A DNA stretch of 25,000 bases from Stramonita haemastoma. Taxonomy: Eukaryota > Mollusca > Gastropoda > Neogastropoda > Muricidae. The position numbers and the translations under genes are program-made. The notes under the pieces were generated by a model that was not told the DNA's origin, did not search any database, and saw nothing but the letters and a program-made list of their open reading frames with translations. This document shows, piece by piece, positions 18,831 through 25,000 of this stretch (positions are counted from its first letter, which is position 1; each line of letters begins with the position of its first letter). Location: assembly GCA_030674155.1 (NCBI GenBank), contig CM060335.1:45044066-45069065 (forward strand), in the 5' to 3' direction.

Positions 18831-19802
18831 CTGTGAGTATAAACATATTCCCACTTCTGGAAATTCGTGCAAGGATATCCCTCATTTCTGTCTCAATGTT
18901 CTGCCTTGTTTCTGTTCTTCTTGTCTATCTTCTACCTTCCTGGTCCTTCTTTCCCGCCATTTAAAAAAAGACAAACGAAGTCCCTGATTCCCTCCTATTT
19001 CGAAATTATATGCGCTGGGCCTGCCTTGTCAGGCCTTAAGGCAGCGAAACGTATTTTCGCTCATATTACAGTATCTCTCTAGAGTAGGACCCAACGACAA
19101 AAAAAAAAGTTCTACAACCACCCTCACCATACGAGAAAAAAATGTTTTGCCATAGTGTCAGCATGTACCAAGGAATCTACCTGCCATTTGTGTCCACATG
19201 ACGGGCCAGGGTTAGAGTAACTGGAAAGGTTAGTTGTAAAGGGTTAGGGTTAGTTGTAAGGTTAATATTGGGGTAAGGGTTGTCAGTCCGTTGGCTGGTC
19301 TGTCTGCATGCATGCATTGGACACAAGAACAGGTAGACACCCAAAGGTATGTGGCTTTAGACACAGAGGTATATATATGTTTTCTATCAGCATTAAAAAT
19401 TTAGCAAAGCCAGGGAACGGGGAAGAAGTTTTATCAAATTATTCTAATTACCAGTCCTATCAACGTCAAGAGTTTTTGTTGGATTTGGTGTTTAATTTTT
19501 TTTTAATAATAAATTTCCAAGTTTTTCAGCTACATAAAAGATATTACATTTTTGAAAAGTTGTCTCCATTTGTAAAAAGAAACCATTACGCCCAAAATAA
19601 CCCATGGAATTTTCTCTTTAAAATGGAATATGCCGAAACTGAACCACAAGAAAAACACCTAACCTCCCTTCCCCCATTTTTTCCTATCTCCACTGATCCA
19701 CACATGTGAATTCTACTCCCTCCTTCTCCCAACACCCTTTCCCTTAAATTACTTCCCAAAGTTATGTCCCTTTTCACTAACACCCCCTTCCCACCCACCC
19801 AC
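18831..19802. other. Unannotated DNA with degenerate GGGTTAG words
   Basis: 19205-19280 holds two adjacent GGGTTAG units and several near-matches (GGTTAGTTGTAA). A 133-codon plus frame at 19308-19709 is not simple repeat, but I recognise nothing in it: no motif, no obvious splice context, AT-driven composition. Confidence 0.4.
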
Positions 19803-19813
19803 CCACACACACA

Positions 19814-19894
<81 letters not shown>
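19803..19894. repeat. (CA)n then (TC)n microsatellite
   Basis: CCCAC/CA leads into about 75 bp of TC that passes straight into a SINE body. Confidence 0.95.
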
Positions 19895-19898
<4 letters not shown>

Positions 19899-20040
19899 GC
19901 ATGCAGAACACCTTGCGCGCACGTAAAAAACCTGCTCCCCTTTTGGGAAGAGTATGCCATTGTGTATCAGTGGGCAGGTGACAAATTTGAGAAATAGTAT
20001 AAAAGCAACGAGCGCTTATTTCATTATCCTCGAAATTGGA
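19895..20040 (+). mobile_element. SINE type 1 fragment, 5' part replaced by (TC)n
   Basis: ACGCATGCAGAACACCTTGC, GAAGAGTATGCCATTGTGTA, TCAGTGGGCAGGTGACAAAT, AGCAACGAGCGCTTATTTC, ATTATCCTCGAAAT match the second half of the copy at 9540 in order. Confidence 0.75.
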
Positions 20041-20104
20041 AAAAAAAAATATTAGACACTCGTGTTTTGTAAGGTATAAGAAATCTTTTACTTTAAAATA
20101 TATA

Positions 20105-20213
20105 ACGGTCATTTAATTTAACTTGCATATTTGCATTTCGGAATGATAATTTTATATCAAGGGTAGATCATCACATAGCCTCGTTCATAGTACGTTGAAA
20201 CTTATTCTACTAT

Positions 20214-20216
<3 letters not shown>
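20105..20216. repeat. Dispersed repeat R3, copy a
   Basis: GCATTTCGGAATGATAATTT TATATCAAGGGTAGATCATC ACATAGCCTCGTTCATAGTA through TTGAAACTTATTCTACTA. A second copy in the same orientation is at 22395-22500. The family is unknown. Confidence 0.75.

Positions 20217-20282
<66 letters not shown>
20217..20282. repeat. (TC)n microsatellite
   Basis: Pure CT tract joining repeat R3 to a SINE body. Confidence 0.95.
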
Positions 20283-20284
<2 letters not shown>

Positions 20285-20418
20285 GTCCTATAAACCGAGA
20301 CCCCGTGTGCGAACGCACGCAAAACACCTTGCACACACGTTAAATCCTGTTTCACTTTTGTAAGAGTAGACCATTATGTTCGGTGAGAACAGATGTCAAA
20401 ATTAAAGAAAAACTGCAT
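20283..20418 (+). mobile_element. SINE type 1 central fragment, cut by LINE
   Basis: CCTATAAACCGAGACCCCGT, GTGCGAACGCACGC, ACACCTTGCACACACGTTAA, TTTTGTAAGAGTAGACCATT, AGAACAGATGTCAAAATT match the body of the copy at 9540. The match stops at CTGCATCC (about 20417), where the intact SINE goes on to its 3' end but this locus switches to the 3' end of the I-like LINE. Confidence 0.75.
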
Positions 20419-20716
20419 CCAATCCAATTATGTTGCTTATAGCCCCGCTGACCACATAGGCCATATCGGGGCTGTCACCTCGTCATATTTTAAAACTCGT
20501 ATTAAAAGTGTGCGACTATGTACAGTTTAAAACGAGGTATAAAACCAACTCAACCGTCCTTGCTTGTATCGACGCTCCGGCCGACCATAAGGGTCAGCCC
20601 TGGACGGCCCCCGCGTCATGGGAAAACCCACATTGATCACACTTAAAATGAGATAAAACCAAAACCAGATTCCTTAAAACAACCTTGTCCTTAGAGAACA
20701 ACCATACCACTTTCAC
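20419..20716 (-). mobile_element. I-like LINE 3' UTR
   Basis: Follows the stop of the minus-strand LINE frame. It contains GACGCGGGGGCCGTCCAGGG, GACCCTTATGGTCGGCC and, near the end, AGCCCCGATATGGCCTATGT, AGCGGGGCTATAAGCAACAT and AATTGGATTGGATG. Matching G/C-rich blocks around GGCC suggest paired stems. There is no poly-A tail; the end is the short ATTGG-type repeat against the SINE. Confidence 0.6.
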
Positions 20717-21214
20717 TCATATCAGACGGGAAAAGCCCGATTCTCTCAGGAAGTTAAAAATGGTGTCCGGTGGAACATCCCGAAAGAGGATCTTTAGGGA
20801 GTCCGCGGTAAAATGCTTGTGCCTAATATCCTGAGCATCCCGACACTCCAGGAGCAGATGCCTGATGGTTACCCGCACGTCACAAGTCACGCACCATGGG
20901 GTTCCCTCGCCTTTCAGCAAGTGAACGTGAGTGATGTGAGAATGACCCGTGTGTATCCTGGTGAACACTGTCGCCTCCCTTTGGTTTTTGACACACAGAG
21001 GGAAAACCTCTTTCAGGTTGGGACGGATCCGAAAAAGTTTGTTGTCTCTCTGAGCGTTCCACTCCTCCTGCCAGAGGAAGTGCACATATTGTTCGCTCCT
21101 AGGTTTCAGATCCGTGAACGGCACCGTGGACCCGGAAACCTCCTGCTCCGTGGCACACCTGGCGAGTCGGTCAACCGTTTCGTTGCCCCGAATGCCCGCG
21201 TGCCCGGGACCCAC
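20717..21214 (-). pseudogene. I-like LINE ORF2, C-terminal end of RNase H plus CCHC knuckle
   Basis: A 165-codon frame continues the LINE polyprotein in a different frame from 21106-21786. It opens at GPGHAGIRGNETVDRLA (residues 2-18), the last RNase H block, carrying the fourth acidic residue (D15). Near the C-terminus, CVTCDVRVTIRHLLLEC (about residues 108-124) gives a C-x2-C-x7-H-x4-C knuckle followed by RDAQDIRHKHF, the usual ending of I-group non-LTR ORF2 proteins, then a natural stop. The apparent start codon (GTG at 21214) is not a start; the frame is simply entered by a one-base loss. The plus-strand frame at 20813-21274 is its antisense shadow. Confidence 0.85.
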
Positions 21215-21786
21215 ACCAAAACCACGTCACACCCGTCCCGTCTCACGGAAGTATACAGCTCGTATAACTGCTGAAGCCTAGGGTGGTTTATGTTCCTACA
21301 AGCGATAGCCTCCAGAGCAGAGAGCGAATCCGCACAGACCAAGAAGTCTTTCTTTCCCGATCGCCGGATCAGTTGCAGGGACAAGACGAGAGCGCTCAGT
21401 TCGGCCATGTACGCCGAGGTATCCGAAGGCAGGTGCTCCGAAAGCGCCGACTCCTTGATGGTGGGACAATAGGCGGCGTAGGCCACCCCCTCCTCCGACT
21501 TGGACCCGTCCGTGAAAACCCTGGTGTGGGACGGATACGACGCACAGAGCTCTCGGAAGAAGGCCCCATGCGCCGTGGAGCTGGTGACATCTTTCCTGTG
21601 AGCGGCAAGATCAAAACGGACAACCGGGGTTTCCACCATCCACATAGGCGTCTCTGGAAACTTGGGAAGGTCGCAGATGACACCCAAATCGATACCCGCC
21701 TCCCGGAGATGGGGAAGGATCCGAATGCCCAGAGGCGGGGCGGCAGAAGGCGATTTCTCAAACTTGGCCTGAAACCGGGGGTTCAT
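21106..21786 (-). pseudogene. I-like LINE ORF2, RNase H domain
   Basis: A 226-codon frame, of which about the first 195 codons are native. RNase H signatures are VFTDGSKSEEG (D93), AYMAELSALVLSL (E119) and FLVCADSLSALEAI (D143), three of the four metal-binding acidic residues. The fourth lies in the next frame, reached through a one-base deletion in the run of Gs after VWVPG (about 21200-21210). Upstream residues 1-90 (NPRFQAKFEKS...) link the RT thumb to RNase H. An RNase H domain after the RT is typical of I-group LINEs (I, Nimb, R1, LOA) and argues against CR1 or RTE; Nimb-like is my best guess. The two plus-strand frames at 21283-22044 are shadows. Confidence 0.88.
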
Positions 21787-21983
21787 GACACAATCATGCC
21801 GGGTTGTTATACTCTGAATAAAGACGGCGGTTTTTTTAGTGAAGGCTCTCCCGCTTCCGCGTACAGGCTGTACACTGGCGTCGTTCGGAACGCTCCGAGA
21901 CAGATCCGGAGCCCTGGTGGTGGATCGGGTCCAGAGCTTTCAGGTATGAAGGCCTCGCCGAGCTGTACACCTGACATCCGTAG
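21787..21983 (-). pseudogene. I-like LINE ORF2, end of reverse transcriptase (frameshifted)
   Basis: On the minus strand, DYGCQVYSSARPSYLKALD and PIHHQG lie in one frame (about 21983-21910), then LGAFRTTPVYSLYAEAGEPS in another, then CVMNPRF in a third, where the RNase H frame starts. These are successive parts of the RT thumb of I-group LINEs. At least two more small indels separate them: one base lost after HHQG, and a slip in an A-run near 21830. The frame then stops matching abruptly at 21983; the palm, fingers and endonuclease are missing, so the copy is 5' truncated as well as frameshifted. Confidence 0.8.
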
Positions 21984-22055
21984 TCACTGGCCCTTGATTC
22001 CAGACCCACAGGCCCTGAAAGGAGAAAGTCATAATCATCGCTAAGACTACGTGCT

Positions 22056-22057
<2 letters not shown>
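21984..22057. repeat. Dispersed repeat R2, copy a
   Basis: TCACTGGCCCTTGATTCCAG ACCCACAGGCCCTGAAAGGA through AAGACTACGTGCTTCGTGTG. It joins the truncated 5' side of the LINE to a GT tract. A close copy is at 23371. On the minus strand it includes TTTCTCCTTTCAGGG, which resembles a 3' splice site. Confidence 0.8.
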
Positions 22058-22134
<77 letters not shown>

Positions 22135-22201
22135 GGTGTGTGTGTGTGTGCACGAGTATGTGTGTGTGTGCGCGTGTGTGTGTGAGTGTGTGTGTGTGGT
22201 G

Positions 22202-22232
<31 letters not shown>

Positions 22233-22387
22233 TGTGTGTGTGTGTTTGTGTGTGTGTGGTGTGTGTGTGTGTGCGTGCGTGTGTGTGTGTGTGTGGTGCG
22301 TGTGGTGTGTGTTGTTGCTGCGCGAGTGTGTGTGGTGTGTGGTGTGTGTGTGTGGTGTCGTGTGTGGTGTGTGTGTTGTGTGTGTGA
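22058..22387. repeat. Compound (GT)n microsatellite
   Basis: About 330 bp of GT with GGTG, GCGC, GAGT and TTGTTGCTGCGC interruptions. The Cys-Val frames are artefacts. Confidence 0.95.
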
Positions 22388-22394
22388 ATTAATC

Positions 22395-22500
22395 TAACTT
22401 GACTATTTTCTTTATACTACATGCATTTCGGAATGATATATCAACGGTAGATCATCCCATATCCTTGTTCATAATAAGGTGAAACTTGATTCTGCTACCA
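22395..22500. repeat. Dispersed repeat R3, copy b
   Basis: TCTAACTTGACTATTTTC, GCATTTCGGAATGATATATC, AACGGTAGATCATCCCATAT, CCTTGTTCATAATAAGG, GAAACTTGATTCTGCTACCA. Clear but diverged match to 20105-20216, same orientation, about 2.3 kb apart. Confidence 0.75.
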
Positions 22501-22526
22501 TTATTCCCCCTTCTTCCCCCCTCTCT

Positions 22527-22617
22527 GACGTACACTACTACTACTTCTACTACTATCGCCCACCGCCCCGCCGCCGCCGCCGCCACCGCCGCCACCACCA
22601 CCACCACCACCACCACC

Positions 22618-22652
<35 letters not shown>

Positions 22653-22718
22653 AACACTACTACAACTACTACAACAACTACTACAACAACAACTACTACA
22701 ACAACTACTACTACAACA

Positions 22719-22760
<42 letters not shown>

Positions 22761-22892
22761 GCTGCTACTGCTACTACTACTACTACTACTACTACTACAA
22801 CAACTACAACAACTACAACAACAACTACAACAACAACTACTACAACACTACTACAACTACAACTACAACTACTACTACTACTACAAACTGTT
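22527..22892. repeat. Compound trinucleotide array (CTA/CAA/CCA/CCG)n
   Basis: Blocks of CTA, CCG, CCA, CTA, then mixed CTA and CAA, a short CTG, and CTA again, nearly all in one triplet phase over about 360 bp. This gives long His, Thr, Leu or Tyr runs in translation, which are artefacts. Confidence 0.95.
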
Positions 22893-23370
22893 ACTGTATC
22901 TACGCCTATCGTCTATGTTTTTGTATTTTCAAAAAACATTTTTTTTTTAAATCAACCTAAATAAATAACCAACCGACCAAACAAAAAACACAGAAAAAAA
23001 GCACAAAAATTAACGCGAGTCCTACAAGGATTAATGGGACATCCAAGGGTACATAATGACCAGAGGTGTTTTTCAAAACAAACTGATCAGGGTCATGAAT
23101 TATTTTTTCTTTTAAAGACATCCAAGATGATCACAAATTTTACAACAAAATGTTGAAGACCAGCGTATTTTTCTCAAACCTATGGAATCTGATTCATTGT
23201 ATAAAAAAAAAATCCGTGTAGAAAAAAAAGATCTTACACGCAATAATGTTGGCCTCAGTGATCCCGGTTATGGGCCTTGCTGATACGGACTCTCCCCTTG
23301 CTGATACGGATGCTCTCCCCTTGTAGAAAAGGCAGGTCATGATGGCTGCCCACACACATGTCAGGTCAGG
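22893..23370. other. Unannotated DNA
   Basis: AT-rich and mostly unique. A 21 bp-period duplication, CCTTGCTGATACGGACTCTC then CCTTGCTGATACGGATGCTC, lies at 23275-23320. Confidence 0.55.
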
Positions 23371-23450
23371 TCACTGGCCCTTGATTCCAGACCCACAGCC
23401 CCTGAAAGCAGAAAGTTATCACCAGTAAGACTGCGGGCTTTGTGTGTTTG
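23371..23450. repeat. Dispersed repeat R2, copy b
   Basis: TCACTGGCCCTTGATTCCAG ACCCACAGCCCCTGAAAGCA GAAAGTTATCACCAGTAAGA CTGCGGGCTTTGTGTGTTTG, near-identical in the first half to 21984-22057. It again leads into simple repeats on its right side. Confidence 0.8.
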
Positions 23451-23465
23451 AGTGAGTGAGTGAGT

Positions 23466-23507
<42 letters not shown>

Positions 23508-23519
23508 GAAGAGAGAGAG

Positions 23520-23553
<34 letters not shown>

Positions 23554-23822
23554 TGTGTGTGTGTGTGGTGTGTGAGTGCGTGTGCGTTGTGTGCCCGCGC
23601 GTGTGTTGTATGTGTGCATGTGAACTTGTGTTTGTGCGTGTGCGTGTGCGTACGTACGTGCGTGCGTGCGTGTGTGCGTGCGTGCGTGCGTGCGTGCGTG
23701 TGTGTGTTTGTGCGAGTGTGGGTGTGTGCGAGTGTGGGTGTGTGCGAGTATGGGTGTGTGCGAGTGTGCGTGCGCGTGCGTGCGCGCGCGCGCGCGCGCG
23801 CGCGTGTGTGTGTCCCTGTGTT
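23451..23822. repeat. Compound GAGT, GA, GT, GCGT and GC microsatellite
   Basis: GTGA and GA runs (23451-23552), GT and CGTG runs, a 16 bp unit TGTGCGAGTGTGGGTG repeated about 3.5 times (about 23709-23768), and an alternating GC run of about 22 bp (23782-23804), a candidate Z-DNA former. The long Thr-Arg-His and Val-Cys frames are artefacts. Confidence 0.95.
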
Positions 23823-23970
23823 ATGCACGCAAAAGACACACACACACACAGTCTTTACAATTAAAAGAAAACCCTCAATGATTCATCCTGCTTAACCAGA
23901 AGTGAACTATGCTGTTCTCAAGACTTGAGGGCTAAACACCCCATACCTGAATCATGTATAATAAAGTCGC
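23823..23970. other. Unannotated DNA
   Basis: Short CA run (23837-23850), otherwise no feature recognised. Confidence 0.5.
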
Positions 23971-24100
23971 TCCACTATAGCTGTACACTTCTTATATATA
24001 TATATATACTTACACATCCCAAGCATTTGATGGTCAGTTTTCTACTACAGCTGTGCACATATACTTACATGTTCTGGGCATATTTTGATGTCAGCTTTCC
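23971..24100. repeat. Imperfect ~70 bp direct duplication
   Basis: CTATAGCTGTACAC...ACTTACACATCCCAAGCATTTGATGGTCAGTTTTC is followed from 24042 by CTACAGCTGTGCAC...ACTTACATGTTCTGGGCATATTTTGATGTCAGCTTTCC. A TA run has grown in the first copy (23996-24008). Confidence 0.65.
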
Positions 24101-24115
24101 AGACGATCACACTTT

Positions 24116-24236
24116 TGAGGAGAGGGCTCCCGGGGGATCCACATAACGGCTTTCAGGAGAAGACTCTCAGATGATCCACACGATGACTCACCACACAAGA
24201 GGACTCTCAGATGACCCATATGACCCCTCACCAGAT
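24116..24236. repeat. Degenerate ~40 bp tandem repeat, three units
   Basis: GAGGAGAGGGCTCCCGGGGG ATCCACATAACG, then AGGAGAAGACTCTCAGATGA TCCACACGATGACTCACC, then AGAGGACTCTCAGATGACCC ATATGACCCCTCACC. The 82-codon minus frame over it repeats VLLCGESSCG-like words and is a repeat artefact. Confidence 0.6.
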
Positions 24237-24345
24237 TAGGACCCGCGTGGAATAAAGTATGGGAGGGAAGGAGCCTAAGGAAATGCTGTGAACATGTGAG
24301 AGGTGACCAAGTCCCAATCCCTCGTGACCACTGTCTCAAAGCCTG

Positions 24346-24788
24346 TGTAGGTGGTGGTGTTTACAGACACCAGGATCGCTGTAGGTGGTGGTGTTTACGG
24401 ACACCAAGATCACTGTAGGTGGTGGTGTTTACAGACACAAAGATCACTGTAGGTGGTGGTGTTTACGGACGTCAAGATCACTGTAGGTGGTGGTGTTTAC
24501 GGACGTCAAGATCGCTGTAGGCGGTGGTGTTTACACCAGGATCATTGTAGGTGGTGGTGTTTACGGACACCAGGATCAATGTAGGTGGTGGTGTTTACGG
24601 ACACCAAGATCATTGTAGGTGGTGGTGTTTACGGACACCAGAATCGCTGTAGGTGGTGGTGTTTACGGACATCAGGATCACTGCAGGTGGTTGTGTTTAC
24701 GGACACCAAGATCACTGTAGGTGGTGGTGTTTACGGACACCAGGATCAATGTTGGTAGTGGTGTTTACGGACATCAAGATCACTGTCA
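24346..24788. repeat. 34 bp minisatellite, 13 units
   Basis: Unit GTAGGTGGTGGTGTTTACGG ACACCAAGATCACT. Starts at 24347, 24381, 24415, 24449, 24483, 24517, 24547, 24581, 24615, 24649, 24683, 24717 and 24751. All spacings are 34 bp except one 30 bp unit (24517), which has lost GGAC next to ACC. Because 34 is not a multiple of three it cannot encode a simple peptide repeat. Confidence 0.95.
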
Positions 24789-25000
24789 CCAAGATTGCGC
24801 TCCTGTCATCTCTTGCTTTTAATTTTTGTTCCCTGTTTATTTTATTTTATTTTATTTTTTTAATTCTATGGTTTACTTTTTAAATTTTCTATTTCATCTC
24901 TGTATACTACTTCCTATTCTATGTTTTGTTTAATAAAATTGATTTAGGTTTTGTTTCATTTATTTTATTCCCTATTCTGTTTTAATTTTTATTTGATTTT
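24789..25000. other. T-rich DNA with (TTTTA)n
   Basis: Begins with a broken last minisatellite unit, then a TTTTA run near 24836-24862 and T-rich sequence to the window edge. No gene recognised. Confidence 0.6.

Noticed and set aside
19205..19280. Interstitial telomere repeat (TTAGGG)n
   Set aside because: Only two adjacent perfect GGGTTAG units; the rest are loose matches separated by other sequence.
19308..19709. 133-codon plus-strand frame, not simple repeat
   Set aside because: No recognised motif or family, no splice or promoter context, composition like surrounding DNA.
20813..21274. 153-codon plus-strand frame
   Set aside because: Antisense shadow of the LINE RNase H end and CCHC knuckle.
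21283..22044. 253-codon plus-strand frame
   Set aside because: Antisense shadow of the I-like LINE RNase H and RT region, which has clear motifs on minus.
23361..23849. Long minus frames (about 160 codons) rich in Thr, His, Arg and Ser-Leu
   Set aside because: Translations of the compound GT, GCGT and GA microsatellites.

Overview
This window looks like repeat-dominated intergenic or heterochromatic DNA of an animal, most plausibly a marine mollusc (perhaps a gastropod). The reasons are long CA/GT, CT/GA, TA and trinucleotide microsatellites, tRNA-derived SINEs, and decayed non-LTR retrotransposons of the CR1/L2, RTE-like and I-like types. The species is an inference; nothing here fixes it. 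I found no intact cellular gene. Almost every long open frame is a shadow of a simple repeat (Cys-Val, Thr-His, Ser-Leu, Tyr-Ile runs).

Layout. 1-117: C-terminal scrap of an RTE-like endonuclease/reverse-transcriptase ORF (minus). 430-2400: low-complexity A-rich DNA, a GC-richer patch at 1153-1445 that could hold exons, triplet repeats, and a pentanucleotide satellite. 2411-2711: a tRNA-derived SINE (type 2). 2879-4038: GT, poly-A and TA tracts around a ~420 bp inverted-repeat element that looks like a MITE in TA target DNA. 4640-5560: 3' end of a CR1/L2-like LINE (minus) with its AAT tail. 5583-7596: SINE type 1 pieces (minus) around a tandem ~0.45-0.52 kb repeat with embedded GT tracts, ending in GA and GACA tracts. 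7655-8140: first copy of a module carrying two CA tracts. 8141-9490: AT-rich DNA with nothing recognised. 9540-10004: the most complete SINE type 1 copy, with a 128 bp internal tandem duplication.

10383-16850 is the most distinctive part: a ~6.5 kb satellite of roughly 50 bp A-rich monomers centred on TTGCATTCAATTTCATT. The CA module is embedded three times, each time with the same neighbours on both sides, giving a higher-order repeat of about 1.1-1.2 kb. 16890-20420 holds CT and CA tracts, more SINE type 1 pieces, short duplications and a strong G-quadruplex motif. 20419-21983 (minus) is the 3' part of an I-like LINE: RT end, RNase H, CCHC knuckle and 3' UTR. It has several frameshifts and joins a SINE remnant at its 3' side. 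21984-23820 holds GT, trinucleotide and GA/GT tracts plus two short dispersed repeats, each present twice. 23970-24790 is a set of short tandem repeats ending in a 34 bp minisatellite of 13 units.

The elements do not act as a pathway. The unifying theme is how repeats generate repeats: microsatellites sit at the edges or inside SINE and LINE remnants, and a retroelement-like module has been captured and amplified within a satellite. That captured module is the best candidate for something not previously described.
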